Origin: Planctomycetota bacterium
GTDB lineage: Bacteria > Planctomycetota > UBA1135 > GCA-002686595
Direction: 5' to 3'
Assembly (NCBI GenBank): GCA_016795325.1
Contig: JAEUHY010000015.1
Span: 744,001 to 808,000, forward strand
DNA: 64,000 bases
Below, in pieces: positions 1-8,838 of the stretch. A model generated the notes under the pieces. It had not been told where the DNA came from. It worked only from the letters and a program-made list of their open reading frames with translations, and searched no databases. A program made the translations under genes and the position numbers. How positions within the stretch are numbered: position 1 is the stretch's first letter; each line of letters starts with the position of its first letter.

Positions 1-971
1 CGCAGCGCCGGCGCCAGCAGCGCCGCGCCTTGCAACGCGAAGTACGTGCCCTCGCCGGTGACGGGATCGACGTAGCCGCAGGCGTCGCCGACCAGAGCCG
101 CGCCGTCGAAGGTCTGGCGCGTCGTGCTGCGTGCGAGCGGACCGATGCCGCGCAACGGATCCACGCGCTCGGCGCCGGCGAGTTGTTCGCGCACGGCTGG
201 GGTGCGCGCGAGCCAGTGCTCGAACGCCTCGTCGCGCGGCAGGCCCGCGCGTTCGAAGGCGCTCTTCCACAGCACCAGGTTCACGCTGACCAGGCCGGCA
301 TCGACGGGCGCCAAGGCGAAGTAGCCCTCGTCGAAGAAGTGCGCCTGCGCGAAGCCGTCGTGCGCGACGCCGCGGTAGCGCGTGGTGAGCGCGATGCGGC
401 GCAGCTGCGGCGTCTCGCGTTGCACTCCGAGCGCGCCGGCCACGCGCGAGTGGAGTCCGTCCGCTCCGACGGTCCAACTCGCCCGCACGTTGCGGCTGCG
501 GCCCTGCGCGTCGCGCGCTTCCACGCCGATCACCCGTCCGGCGGGCGTGCGGAGCACCTCGCGCACGCGCCAACCCTCGAGCACCCGTGCGCCCGCGCGC
601 CGCGCCTGGTCGAGCAGGGTCGCGTCGAACACCTCGCGCCGGAGCGCCCAGCCGTACTCGACCGGCGCGCGCGCGCGTCCGATGTCGACGAAGCGGCCGC
701 GGGCGCTGCGGCCGTAGCTCGCGAGCAACATGCCGCGCACTTCGTTCGCTCCTGCTCCGCGCAAGGCGTCGGCCGCGCCCAGGCGTTCGAGCAGCGGGAC
801 GCACTGCGGGCTCATGAACTCACCGCAGGGCTTGAAGCGCGGGAAACGTTGGCTGTCGAGCACCAGCACGTCGACGCCGTCGCGCGCCAGTTCGAGCGCC
901 AGGGCCGCGCCGGCGGGGCCTCCGCCGACCACGAGCACCTGCGCGAAGAGTTCGTCGTTCTCGACAATCAC
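1..971 (-). CDS. FAD-dependent oxidoreductase of the geranylgeranyl reductase/hydroxylase type (3' end outside the window)
   Basis: Reading down from a GTG at 971, the product opens with a dinucleotide-binding fold (VLVVGGGPAGAALALELA, about residues 12-29), then FKPCGEFMSP, as in geranylgeranyl-reductase-like flavoproteins. A second FAD motif, ALVGDACGYVDPVTGEG, lies near the window edge. The GTG overlaps the TGA of the MMPL gene by 4 bases (GTGA), so translation is probably coupled. The C-terminus is missing because the window ends. Together with the type III polyketide synthase and methyltransferases 5 kb away, a role in oxidising a lipid-like polyketide (like SrsC of Streptomyces phenolic-lipid clusters) is inferred. 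A reductase acting on isoprenoid chains is the alternative. Confidence 0.85.
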   Translation of the reverse strand, partial: MIVENDELFAQVLVVGGGPAGAALALELARDGVDVLVLDSQRFPRFKPCGEFMSPQCVPLLERLGAADALRGAGANEVRGMLLASYGRSARGRFVDIGRARAPVEYGWALRREVFDATLLDQARRAGARVLEGWRVREVLRTPAGRVIGVEARDAQGRSRNVRASWTVGADGLHSRVAGALGVQRETPQLRRIALTTRYRGVAHDGFAQAHFFDEGYFALAPVDAGLVSVNLVLWKSAFERAGLPRDEAFEHWLARTPAVREQLAGAERVDPLRGIGPLARSTTRQTFDGAALVGDACGYVDPVTGEGTYFALQGAALLAPAL

Positions 972-2974
972 GGGTATTGCGCCTCCAGGCTCACGCTCGA
1001 CTGCGGCTCGGTGCGCGTGCGGACGAGCAGCGCGGGGAGCAGCACCAGATCAGCGAAGAATGCGGTCACGATCGTCAGCGCAGCGAGCACGCTGAACTCA
1101 ACGCTCGTGGTCAGCTGTCCGACCGCGCCGGCGCCGAACCCCGCGGCCAGGGTCAGCGACGTGATCACGATCGCGCGCCCGCCGTGCTGGTACACGGCTT
1201 CGATCGCGGCGAGCGGTTCGACGTGCGTTGCGCGCAGTTCGCGAAAGCGGTGCAGCAGGTGGATCGTGTCGTCGACGATCAGTCCGAGCATCGTCGAGCT
1301 GATGATCGCCGTGGCGAACGAAAGCGGGGCGCCCCAGGCCGCGAGGGCGGCGTTGACCGCGATGCACGGCAGCGCGTTCGGCACGAGGGCGAGCAGCGCG
1401 AAGCGCAGCGAGCGGAATCCGATCCAGAACACCAGTCCCAGAAGTCCCAGGCCGGCCAGCGCTCCGCCGAGCGCGCCGCGGATCATGCGGCCGGAGTCGC
1501 GCGCGACTTGCACGGCGAGCCCTGTCACGCGCGCGGAGTCTGCGCCCAGCGCTCGAGCGCGCGCTTCGACGTTCTGGAACAGCGACTCGCGCTGCGCGCT
1601 GCCGCCGGGGGCGAGCACGAAGCGCGCCAGCCAATCGCCGCGCTCGGAGATCCACGCGGGACCTGCGGGCCCGGCGACGCCGTCGAGCGCGCACACGGCG
1701 GCCGCGAACAGCCCCATGCGCACGGGATCGGCGAGCGGTGAATTCGCGGGCGCGAGCACGTCGAAGACCTCCGCGCCGCCGAGCGCCTCGGCCACGGCCG
1801 CACTCTCCGTGCGGAACGGGTGGTCGGCGGGCAGCACGCGCAGCGGGTCGTTGTCGACTTCCAGGCGCGTGCACAGCGCCAGGCCCACCAGCGTCAGCAG
1901 CAAGGCCGCGGCTCGGATCGCTCCCGCGTGGCCGACCAGGAAGTCCGCGACGCGCGCGCCGAGGGCTTCCGTCGAGCGTCCGCGGCGCCGCAACGCGGAG
2001 CGCGGCTCGGGTGCGAGCAGGCCGAGCAGCGTGGGGGTGATGAAGGCCGCGAAGGCGTAGGTCAGGGCGACGCCGAGCGCCGCGAGCGCGCCGAAGTCGG
2101 CCACCGCGGGGATCGCGTTGAAGGCCAGTGCGAGGAATCCGATCACCGTCGTGAGTGCGGCGAGCAGCGCCGGTTGGCGCAGCTCGTCCACGGCAGCCGC
2201 TGCGGCCTGCGTCGGAGTCCGACCGTCGCTCAGGCGCTCGAGGTACGCCTCGATCCAATGCACGCCGGCCGCCACGCCCACGGTGAGCATTACCGGAGGC
2301 AGCAGCACGGACACGGGCGTCAGCTCGCGGCCGGCCAGCGCCTGCAGCCCGCCGAGCCAGAGCATCGAGCAGACCGGCGGCACGAGGATCGCGAGCACGA
2401 GCCCGACGTGGCGGTAGAGCGCGAGGAGCAGCACGCACAACACGCCGGCCACCCAGGGCACGACGAGCGCCTGTTCGGCTTGCAACTCGCGCGCGAGCAC
2501 GAGCTCGGCGGCGGGCAATCCGCTGATCGAGACGCGCACGGTGCGCGGCGCTCCGTCGCGCAGACGCTGCTGCAGCGCCTCGACGAGCGCGGTCCAGTCG
2601 CCGCCCGGCGCGTCGAGCGACAGCGCCCAGCCCATGCGCGTGTCGCCTTGGTGCGGGGCCACGTCGATGCGCCGCACGCCCGCGACAGCGCTCAGCTCGC
2701 CGCGCAGTCGCTCGAGCGCGAGGCGCTCCGGCTCGCGCAGTTGTCCGCTCCCGAGCGGCAGCGCCTCGAACACTGCGAACAGCTCTTCGTCGCGCCCGAA
2801 GCCCTCGATGCGGGCCGCCAGCGCCTGCGCCTCAGGTGTGCCCGGCGCCTTGAGGGCGCGGTTGGCGACATCCGTCGGAAGCTTGGCGCCGAGCCAGCCC
2901 AGCCACAGCGTGGGCAGTGCGAGCAGCAGCACGCGCCACAGCGTCGGCCAGCGGTTGTGGGTCGGGTGGCTCAA
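968..2974 (-). CDS. MMPL/RND-type lipid exporter
   Basis: The 668-residue membrane protein has the duplicated MMPL/SSD layout. There is one N-terminal helix (about 12-32), a periplasmic loop, then a bundle of five or six helices (about 190-340) containing GVAAGVHWIEAYLE. A second loop and second helix bundle follow (about 500-655), with GLIVDDTIHLLHRFRE. These paired GxxxD/H segments are typical of MMPL and HpnN-like transporters that move hydrophobic lipids with the proton gradient. The start is TTG at 2974, with only a weak ribosome site before it. It is first in a minus-strand operon with the FAD enzyme, divergent from the YceI-polyketide synthase operon. Export of the cluster's lipid product is inferred. 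Confidence 0.85.
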   Translation of the reverse strand: MSHPTHNRWPTLWRVLLLALPTLWLGWLGAKLPTDVANRALKAPGTPEAQALAARIEGFGRDEELFAVFEALPLGSGQLREPERLALERLRGELSAVAGVRRIDVAPHQGDTRMGWALSLDAPGGDWTALVEALQQRLRDGAPRTVRVSISGLPAAELVLARELQAEQALVVPWVAGVLCVLLLALYRHVGLVLAILVPPVCSMLWLGGLQALAGRELTPVSVLLPPVMLTVGVAAGVHWIEAYLERLSDGRTPTQAAAAAVDELRQPALLAALTTVIGFLALAFNAIPAVADFGALAALGVALTYAFAAFITPTLLGLLAPEPRSALRRRGRSTEALGARVADFLVGHAGAIRAAALLLTLVGLALCTRLEVDNDPLRVLPADHPFRTESAAVAEALGGAEVFDVLAPANSPLADPVRMGLFAAAVCALDGVAGPAGPAWISERGDWLARFVLAPGGSAQRESLFQNVEARARALGADSARVTGLAVQVARDSGRMIRGALGGALAGLGLLGLVFWIGFRSLRFALLALVPNALPCIAVNAALAAWGAPLSFATAIISSTMLGLIVDDTIHLLHRFRELRATHVEPLAAIEAVYQHGGRAIVITSLTLAAGFGAGAVGQLTTSVEFSVLAALTIVTAFFADLVLLPALLVRTRTEPQSSVSLEAQYP

Positions 2975-3051
2975 TCCAAGCTTGGAAGCACGTCGCGTGC
3001 CGTGCGTGTCGAGCGCTGCGGGCGCCGCTCCGAGGCGCTTTGCGCTGGCCC

Positions 3052-3080
3052 GTTATGTACGAAACACCAAGGGCTGGCAA
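3052..3080 (-). promoter_or_regulatory. Candidate sigma70-like promoter for the MMPL-FAD operon
   Basis: On the minus strand TTGCCA (3080-3075) is followed after 17 bases by CATAAC (3057-3052). The region is visibly richer in A and T than its surroundings. It would give a leader of about 70 bases before the TTG start at 2974. This is a consensus match only. Confidence 0.4.
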
Positions 3081-3143
3081 GTTCTACAAGCTTCGCCGCG
3101 GCGTGGGCGCAGGCGGGCCGCAGCCACGCGGCGGCGCGGCGCG

Positions 3144-3174
3144 TTGACGGTCGTGGCCCGGCGCTTGCTTAACT
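3144..3174 (+). promoter_or_regulatory. Candidate promoter with a very short leader for the YceI-polyketide synthase operon
   Basis: TTGACG (3144-3149) is followed by a CTTAACT block (3068-3074 in the last three digits, i.e. 3168-3174), giving a spacer of 17-19 depending on register. The -10-like block ends only 7 bases before the ATG at 3182. Transcription would then start at or next to the start codon, giving a leaderless or nearly leaderless mRNA. No Shine-Dalgarno sequence is present. Confidence 0.4.
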
Positions 3175-3181
3175 GGGCGTC

Positions 3182-4447
3182 ATGGCAGGCAAGTTCTTCT
3201 CAGTCGTTGGCGTCGTCGCGTTGGTCGCTCTCGGAGTGGGCGGGATCGCGGCGCTGGCGGTCGTGAAGCAGCGCATCACGCTCGTCGTGCACGACGAGCA
3301 GCAAGCGTCTGCGACCCGCGGCCCCGATCCGCTCGAGCTGCTGCGCGCCGACCTGACGCAGTTGCGCGAGGACTTCGGGGCCTTCACGCAGGCGCTCGGA
3401 CCGCAGCTCGAGCAGCTGCACGCTTCGCTCGACGGAGCTTCGAGCGAACGCGCCCAAGCCGCGCAGGCGGCGTTGGCGAAGCTCGAGGCGCGCTCCCAGG
3501 CCGACGGCGTCGCGTTCGCCGCGCGGCTCGAGGCGCTCTCGCAGAGCCTCGCACGAACGCAGTCCGAGCAGGCGGCGTCGCTCGTGTGGCTCGAGCGCAC
3601 GTTCGCGGCGGTCACGGCGCGTGCGTCGGAGGTCGAGGCGGCTGCCGCCGAAACACCGGCGCCGCTGAGCGCGGCTGTCACGCCGACGCCGAGCGACACG
3701 CCGAGCGAAACGGCCGCCGCATCCGTCGCGGCCCCGGCGCAGCCTTCCGCTCAACCCACCTCGGATCAGCCGGCGACGGACCCGGTCGCCGCGGCCTCGA
3801 GCGACGCGGCCACGCCGGCGCAGACGCCAGCGAGCGAGCCCAAACGCGCCTTCCTGTCCTTCTCACTACCTTCGCAGAGTTTCTCGTTCGCCGGCCGCCA
3901 GCGGCTGGCGCTCGTGCCGAGCCTTTCGCGCGTGGGTTTCGACGCCAAGAGCACGCTCCACGACTTCAGCGGCGTGACGCAGAAGGTGGAGGGCGAACTC
4001 GAGGTCGACCTCGCCAATCCGGCAGCCGGTTGTTCCGGCGCGGTGCGCGTCGATGCACGTTCGCTCGATACGGGCATGGCGGACCGCGACGCCGGCATGC
4101 GCGAACAACTCTCGGTCGAGGCACATCCGCAGTTGCGCTTCACCTGGACCGGCGTGCGCGACGCGCAGGTCGATGCGGCGGCGCAGAAGCTCACCGCGGT
4201 CGCGCTCGGCAAGCTCGCGATCAAGGGCGTCGAGCGCGAGGTCGCGTTCCCGGTGCGCGTGAGCGTCGACGCGAGCAAGCGCGTGGCCATCGAGGGCGAA
4301 CTCGAAGTGGCGATGAAGGACTGGGGCGTCGAGCCGCCCAGCCAACTGGGCATGATCCGCGTCGAGAACAAGCTCAAGCTGTGGATCGCGCTGCGGGCGC
4401 GTTCACTCGGCGCCGCTGCGCCGGCGGGAGACTCCCGTGCGAAGTAA
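3182..4447 (+). CDS. Membrane-anchored coiled-coil protein with a C-terminal YceI (lipid-binding lipocalin-like) domain
   Basis: The 421-residue protein has an N-terminal transmembrane helix (about 5-27), a predicted coiled coil (about 50-160), a Thr/Pro/Ala/Ser-rich linker (about 160-225) and a YceI-like beta-barrel domain (about 227-410). The barrel shows GFDAKSTLHDFSGVT near its start and the family feature LDTGMADRDAGMREQL. YceI proteins bind polyisoprenoid or other amphiphilic lipids in the periplasm. The anchor and stalk make this a tethered version. It is the first gene of a tightly overlapping operon leading to the type III polyketide synthase, so it probably binds or ferries the lipid product or precursor. 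Confidence 0.85.
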   Translation: MAGKFFSVVGVVALVALGVGGIAALAVVKQRITLVVHDEQQASATRGPDPLELLRADLTQLREDFGAFTQALGPQLEQLHASLDGASSERAQAAQAALAKLEARSQADGVAFAARLEALSQSLARTQSEQAASLVWLERTFAAVTARASEVEAAAAETPAPLSAAVTPTPSDTPSETAAASVAAPAQPSAQPTSDQPATDPVAAASSDAATPAQTPASEPKRAFLSFSLPSQSFSFAGRQRLALVPSLSRVGFDAKSTLHDFSGVTQKVEGELEVDLANPAAGCSGAVRVDARSLDTGMADRDAGMREQLSVEAHPQLRFTWTGVRDAQVDAAAQKLTAVALGKLAIKGVEREVAFPVRVSVDASKRVAIEGELEVAMKDWGVEPPSQLGMIRVENKLKLWIALRARSLGAAAPAGDSRAK

Positions 4448-4871
4448 CTTGCTGTTCGTCGTTCTCGCGAGCTGTCCTGCCGCGTGCATTGCGCCGAGCG
4501 TCGTCTCCAGCGAGGGCCGCGCGGTGGAGTTGACGCCGCAGGCGCGCGACTGGCGGCCCGCGCGTGTCGAAGACCTCGACGGTCTGTTCGAATCCACCTC
4601 GATCGAGGGGGAAGCGGCGGTTGCGCTGTGGCGCATCCACTACCACTTCGCCGTCGAGCCGGGCGTGTCGGGCGGGAGCTACAGCGGCGCCGCGCTCGTG
4701 CTCGGCGGTCTCACTCCGCAGTTCCAGACGCTCAGCGGCGTGTGGCGGCTGAACGAGGGCGCGCTCGAGTTCGACGGGGCTGCGGCGACGCAGGCCTCCG
4801 TCGCGGGTGATCTGTTGCGCCTGGAGAACGAGGGCGGAACGGTGCTGCTGCGGCGGGCCGCGATCCAATGA
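4437..4871 (+). CDS. Small lipoprotein of unknown function
   Basis: The 144-residue product starts at GTG 4437 inside the end of the YceI gene, with GGGAG about eight bases upstream. The N-terminus is a lipoprotein signal (LLFVVLASC, lipobox LASC with Cys13). The rest has no motif I recognise. The stop overlaps the next gene's ATG (ATGA at 4868-4871). Its place between YceI and the methyltransferase suggests a periplasmic or outer-membrane accessory of the lipid pathway. Confidence 0.75.
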   Translation: MRSNLLFVVLASCPAACIAPSVVSSEGRAVELTPQARDWRPARVEDLDGLFESTSIEGEAAVALWRIHYHFAVEPGVSGGSYSGAALVLGGLTPQFQTLSGVWRLNEGALEFDGAAATQASVAGDLLRLENEGGTVLLRRAAIQ

Positions 4872-5593
4872 CGAGCGCGCGCGCCAGCCGCTCGGCCGGC
4901 AACGATCTCGAGCTGTACGAGCGGAACGCGGGCTCGTGGTGGGACGCGCGCTCGCCTGCGTTTCGCTCGCTCCACGCGGTGAACGATCACCGCTTGCGCG
5001 TCTTGCGCAACTGGCTCGGCGAACGCTTCGAGGGCCAGGTGGTCGCCGACTTCGGTTGCGGCGGAGGCCTGCTGGCTAGGCCGCTGTCCGAGTCCGGCGC
5101 GCGCGTGGTCGGGCTCGACCTCAGCGCCGCGAGCCTCGCACAAGCGCGCGAACACGTCGCCGGCGCCTTCGTGCGCGCCGATGCGCAGCGCACGCCGCTC
5201 GCCGACGCCAGCGTCGACGTGGTGCTCCTCGCCGACGTGCTCGAGCACGTGCCCGACAGCGCCGCCGTGCTGCGCGAAGCGGCGCGTGTGCTCCGCCCCG
5301 GAGGCGCGGCCTTCGTCAACACGCTCAACCGCACCTGGCGGGCGCGGCTGCTCGCCGTGCAACTCGCCGAAGGCGTGCGCCTGATTCCGCCGGGCACGCA
5401 CGCCGCGGAGCTGTTCATCCGACCCGACGAGCTCGCGCAGCGCGCTTGGAGCTGCGGGCTGTCGCTCGAAGCGCTGCAGGGAGAGTCCGTCAACCTGCTG
5501 CGCACCCTGCGCAGTTGGGCGATCTCGCTGCGGCCGAGCGCGGACGTGTCGGTCGGCTACAGCGCGCTGCTTCGCAAGGGGGTCGAGTCTTGA
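4868..5593 (+). CDS. UbiG-like SAM-dependent O-methyltransferase
   Basis: The 241-residue class I methyltransferase has the SAM motif [13 protein letters not shown] (about 58-70), the acidic residue in GLDLS, and [12 protein letters not shown]. The N-terminal [20 protein letters not shown] closely resembles the N-terminus of UbiG (3-demethylubiquinol O-methyltransferase). No other quinone gene is nearby. Next to a type III polyketide synthase, O-methylation of a resorcinol- or pyrone-type ring is the more likely job. It overlaps both neighbours by 4 bases. Confidence 0.85.
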   Translation: MTSARASRSAGNDLELYERNAGSWWDARSPAFRSLHAVNDHRLRVLRNWLGERFEGQVVADFGCGGGLLARPLSESGARVVGLDLSAASLAQAREHVAGAFVRADAQRTPLADASVDVVLLADVLEHVPDSAAVLREAARVLRPGGAAFVNTLNRTWRARLLAVQLAEGVRLIPPGTHAAELFIRPDELAQRAWSCGLSLEALQGESVNLLRTLRSWAISLRPSADVSVGYSALLRKGVES

Positions 5594-6330
5594 GCTCGCC
5601 CGTCGCCCGCGTCGCCCTCGCGTTGAGCTACGGCGTCGCAAACCACGCGTTGTTCGCCGTCGCGATCGCCGCGATGATCGCCGGACTCTACAGCGGACTC
5701 ACGACCGGCTTCGGGCGACTGGAGGGCGCCGGCGCGCTCGCCGCGAACGCAGCGCTCGCGCTGCAATTTCCGCTGCTGCACTCGTTCCTGCTCTCGCGCG
5801 CCGGCCGCGGAGTTCTGTTGCGCCTCGCTCCGCGCGCCTTCGCCGCCGATCTTTCGACGACGAGCTTCGCGTTGTTCGGCAGCTTGCAGGTGCTCGCCAC
5901 GTTTGCGCTCTGGTCGCCGTCGAGCATCGTGCTGTACGCGGCCGAGGGCGCGTGGTGGTGGCTCTCGATCGTCGCCTTCGGCGCGTCGTGGGCGCTGCTC
6001 GTCGTCGCGCTCGCCAACGCCGGCCTCGAGCTGCAGACCGGCTCGCTCGGTTGGTGGAGCGTGTTGCGCGGCAAGCGCCCGCAGTTCCGCGACTTTCCGA
6101 CCCACGGGCTGTTCCGCCGCTGCCGCCAGCCCGTCTACCTCGCCTTCGCTCTCACGCTCTGGACCGGACCGACGCTGACGCTGGACCGTCTCGCGTTGGC
6201 GCTGGTCTGGACCGCGTACTGCGCGCTCGCTCCGCTCCACAAGGAAGCGCGCTACCTGGCTCGCTACGGCGAGCGTTTCGAGCTCTACCGCCGCCGCACG
6301 CCGTACCTCTTGCCCCGACTCAAAGCATGA
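5590..6330 (+). CDS. Membrane methyltransferase of the isoprenylcysteine carboxyl methyltransferase (ICMT)/MddA type
   Basis: The chosen start is TTG 5590, which overlaps the previous stop (TTGA) and gives 246 residues. The protein has five or six transmembrane segments. The C-terminal block [15 protein letters not shown]...[18 protein letters not shown] is typical of ICMT/PEMT-like integral-membrane methyltransferases. In Streptomyces griseus phenolic-lipid synthesis, SrsB is a methyltransferase of this general kind next to the type III synthase SrsA. The same pairing here supports methylation of a membrane-embedded polyketide. The stop overlaps the ATG of the synthase gene. Confidence 0.8.
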   Translation: MSSPVARVALALSYGVANHALFAVAIAAMIAGLYSGLTTGFGRLEGAGALAANAALALQFPLLHSFLLSRAGRGVLLRLAPRAFAADLSTTSFALFGSLQVLATFALWSPSSIVLYAAEGAWWWLSIVAFGASWALLVVALANAGLELQTGSLGWWSVLRGKRPQFRDFPTHGLFRRCRQPVYLAFALTLWTGPTLTLDRLALALVWTAYCALAPLHKEARYLARYGERFELYRRRTPYLLPRLKA

Positions 6331-7376
6331 AGATCGCCTCTGTCGCCAGCGCGTTCCCGTCCCGCGTCCACACCCAGAAGGAAGTCGTTCAGCGGCTCGC
6401 GAGCGTCTGGCGTGACCATCCGTCGGTCGTTTCGCGACTCGACGCCCTGCTCGGCGCGTGCGGCGTCGAGACGCGGCATTTTGTGCTGCCGCTCGAACAT
6501 TACGAGCGCACCGAGACCTTCGGGCAGTTCAACGATCTGTGGATCGAGCACGCGCTCGAGCTCGGCGAGCGCGCCGTGCGCACCGCGCTCGAACGCGCCG
6601 GGCTCGCGCCGCGCGACGTCGACGCCATCGTGTTCACGACCGTCACCGGACTCGCGTCGCCTTCGATCGACGCGCGGCTGTGCAATCGCCTCGGCTTCCG
6701 GCCCGACATCAAGCGCATGCCGCTGTTCGGGCTGGGCTGCGTCGCCGGTGCTTCGACGCTTTCGCGCGCCGCGGATCTCGTGCGCGGGATGCCGCGCGGC
6801 GTGGTCGTGGTGCTCTCGGTCGAGCTGTGCTCGCTGACCTGGCAGAAGAACGACACCTCGCTCGCGCACGTGATCTCGAGCGGCCTGTTCGGCGACGGCG
6901 CCGCGGCCGCGGTCGTGGTGGGCGCCGAGCGCGCCGCGCGCGGCCCGCGCATCGTCGACACGCGCTCGGTGTTCTATCCGGGCACCGAGGACGTGATGGG
7001 CTGGAGCATCTCCGAGCACGGCTTCTCGATCGTGCTCTCGCCGGCCGTGCCGACGGTGGCGCGCGAACGTCTGGGCCCCGACGCGGACGCGTTCCTCGCC
7101 AGCCACGGCCTCGCGCGCAAGGACATCCACTTCTGGGTGTGCCACCCGGGCGGTCCGAAGGTGCTCGCGGCGGCGCGCGACTCGCTCGGGTTGTCCGACC
7201 AGGACCTGTCGCTGTCCTGGGACAGCCTGCGCCGCATCGGGAACCTCTCGAGCGCCTCGGTGCTCGTGATCCTGGAGCGCACCTTGCTCGAACGTCCGCC
7301 GAGCGCTGGCCAGCGCGGCCTGTTGCTCGCGATGGGGCCGGGCTTCTGCTCGGAACTTCTGCTGCTCGAGGCCTGA
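6327..7376 (+). CDS. Type III polyketide synthase (chalcone/alkylpyrone/alkylresorcinol synthase family)
   Basis: The 349-residue enzyme has the complete catalytic triad: Cys138 in GLGCVAGAS, His273 in CHPGGPK and Asn306 in RIGNLSSAS. The C-terminal [10 protein letters not shown] corresponds to the GFGPG loop. Type III synthases extend an acyl starter with malonyl-CoA and cyclise it. Bacterial members next to ICMT-like methyltransferases and FAD enzymes make long-chain alkylpyrones or alkylresorcinols. The ATG at 6327 overlaps the preceding stop by 4 bases. The chain length and ring type cannot be read from sequence alone. Confidence 0.93.
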   Translation: MKIASVASAFPSRVHTQKEVVQRLASVWRDHPSVVSRLDALLGACGVETRHFVLPLEHYERTETFGQFNDLWIEHALELGERAVRTALERAGLAPRDVDAIVFTTVTGLASPSIDARLCNRLGFRPDIKRMPLFGLGCVAGASTLSRAADLVRGMPRGVVVVLSVELCSLTWQKNDTSLAHVISSGLFGDGAAAAVVVGAERAARGPRIVDTRSVFYPGTEDVMGWSISEHGFSIVLSPAVPTVARERLGPDADAFLASHGLARKDIHFWVCHPGGPKVLAAARDSLGLSDQDLSLSWDSLRRIGNLSSASVLVILERTLLERPPSAGQRGLLLAMGPGFCSELLLLEA

Positions 7377-7463
7377 GCCGCACGCGGCGTCACTCGATCC
7401 TGAGCGGGGCAGCGCAAGTCGTGCCTCGCGGCGCGTGGAGCTCCGCGTCCGCCCGTCCTTGGT

Positions 7464-8414
7464 CTACTCGTCCTTGCGCGGCCGGATGCGGCCCTGGAAA
7501 CGCTCGAGGCGCTCGAGCTCTTCGTCGCTCAGTCGTTTGCCTTCCGCGGGACCGGCGCCGAGGTCCGGCGGCGTCGCCTCGGGACGCCGCGCGCCGCTGG
7601 GATCGTCGCTCGACCCAGCGCCCGGCGGCGGCGGAGCTTGCGGCGGGAACGGCGGCGTGTCCGCGCCGTTGAACGGCGGCCGGAAGCCGAACGCGGCGAA
7701 GCGTGGATCGGTCTGCGCGCGGCGCATCCGCACGTGGAGCAGCTCGTTCGCGCCCGCGAGCCAGATGAACACGCCCAGCACGGGCAGCATCATCGTGTTG
7801 GGCCACTCGAACAGCAGGCCGGCGAGCCCCAGCGCGATCATGGCGAAGGCGAACATCCGGCCCACGAACACCGCCAGTGCGGTGGCGCGCACCCAATCGA
7901 CGAACAGCGCCAGGCCCGCGCGCAGCACGCGGCCGCCGTCCATGGGGAACGCGGGCAACAAGTTGAAGCCGCCCATCGCGAGGTTCATCAACACGAAACC
8001 CCAGGCGATCTCAACCGGCGAGAAGCGCAGGTCGTCGAAGTTCGCGGAGACGTCGCTCAAGGCGAGGATCAAGAGCAGCGCGCCGCCGAAGGCAGCGAGC
8101 GCGAAGTTCACCAGCGGTCCGGCGATCGCGATCCAGAACTCGATCTTCGAGCTCTCCGGGATGCGGTCCATGCGCGCCATGCCGCCCAGCGGCCAGAGCG
8201 TGATGTCGAGCGTGCGGATCCGGAACTGGCGCGCCACCAGACTGTGGCCGAGTTCGTGGAGCAGCACGACGCCGAACAGCACCAGGAAGGCGATCACCGT
8301 CGCCAGCGGCTGCTCGTCGAAGAACAGCGGCAGCGCGAGCACCATGGCCAGCCACAGCCAGTGCACGCGCACGGTGATGCCGAAGAGGCGTCCGACGGGA
8401 AGGGAACCGAACAC
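7464..8414 (-). CDS. M50 family intramembrane metalloprotease (site-2-protease-like)
   Basis: The 316-residue membrane protein has the zinc motif HELGH (about residues 53-57) in a transmembrane helix and the second-site FPMDGGR (about 165-171), both needed for catalysis in site-2 proteases. About six hydrophobic segments are visible. It lacks the CBS pair of Rip3-like relatives and ends in a long Pro/Gly/Asp-rich hydrophilic tail (about 235-316). Substrates are typically membrane-held anti-sigma factors or signal-peptide remnants. It converges with the polyketide synthase gene and is probably a separate unit. Confidence 0.9.
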   Translation of the reverse strand: MFGSLPVGRLFGITVRVHWLWLAMVLALPLFFDEQPLATVIAFLVLFGVVLLHELGHSLVARQFRIRTLDITLWPLGGMARMDRIPESSKIEFWIAIAGPLVNFALAAFGGALLLILALSDVSANFDDLRFSPVEIAWGFVLMNLAMGGFNLLPAFPMDGGRVLRAGLALFVDWVRATALAVFVGRMFAFAMIALGLAGLLFEWPNTMMLPVLGVFIWLAGANELLHVRMRRAQTDPRFAAFGFRPPFNGADTPPFPPQAPPPPGAGSSDDPSGARRPEATPPDLGAGPAEGKRLSDEELERLERFQGRIRPRKDE

Positions 8415-8838
8415 GGTGCCTTGCGGTGGGTGGATGGAGGGCGGGGCGGCTGGAGTCGGCGCTGCGCGCCGTGGACATCGGGCCCGCTGCGCTGCGCTGG
8501 CGGGTGGAGGAAACTAAGCCCAGTTGTCGACGTGCACAACTCGGGACGCGCCGCGCGGGGCGGGTTCGAGCGCTCCGGCCCCTGGCCAGCTCATGGACCC
8601 AGTCCACAAGCGCTCGAGCGCACGCAGGTCGCTGCGCCGACCCCTGGGTCGCGGCGGGGCCGATCCTCGAAGTGCGCGCTCGCCAGCGCTTGCTGTGCTG
8701 GCCCACGACGCAGCTCCGTCCAGCGAGGGCCGCGGGGCAGGACGATCCAGCTACAGCAGTCGTGGTTTCACCGCGGGGGTGTTCGAGCACCGCGCGACTA
8801 CGCTGTTCCGTCGCAGGCGTTACGCGCCCACGGCCTCG
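8415..8838. other. 424-base divergent intergenic region
   Basis: No convincing gene lies here. An imperfect dyad, AGTTGT then 8 bases then ACAACT, sits at about 8521-8540 and would overlap a weak minus-strand promoter-like pair (TTGTGC, 16 bases, TTAGTT) for the M50 protease. Towards 8800 a TACGCT block could be a -10 element for the oxidoreductase. These are weak matches. Confidence 0.3.

Noticed and set aside
30-2060. Plus-strand open frame of 676 codons
   Set aside because: It is antisense to the FAD oxidoreductase and MMPL genes, which have clear family motifs. Its translation is Arg/Ala/Glu/His-rich with no motif, as expected of a shadow frame in high-GC DNA.
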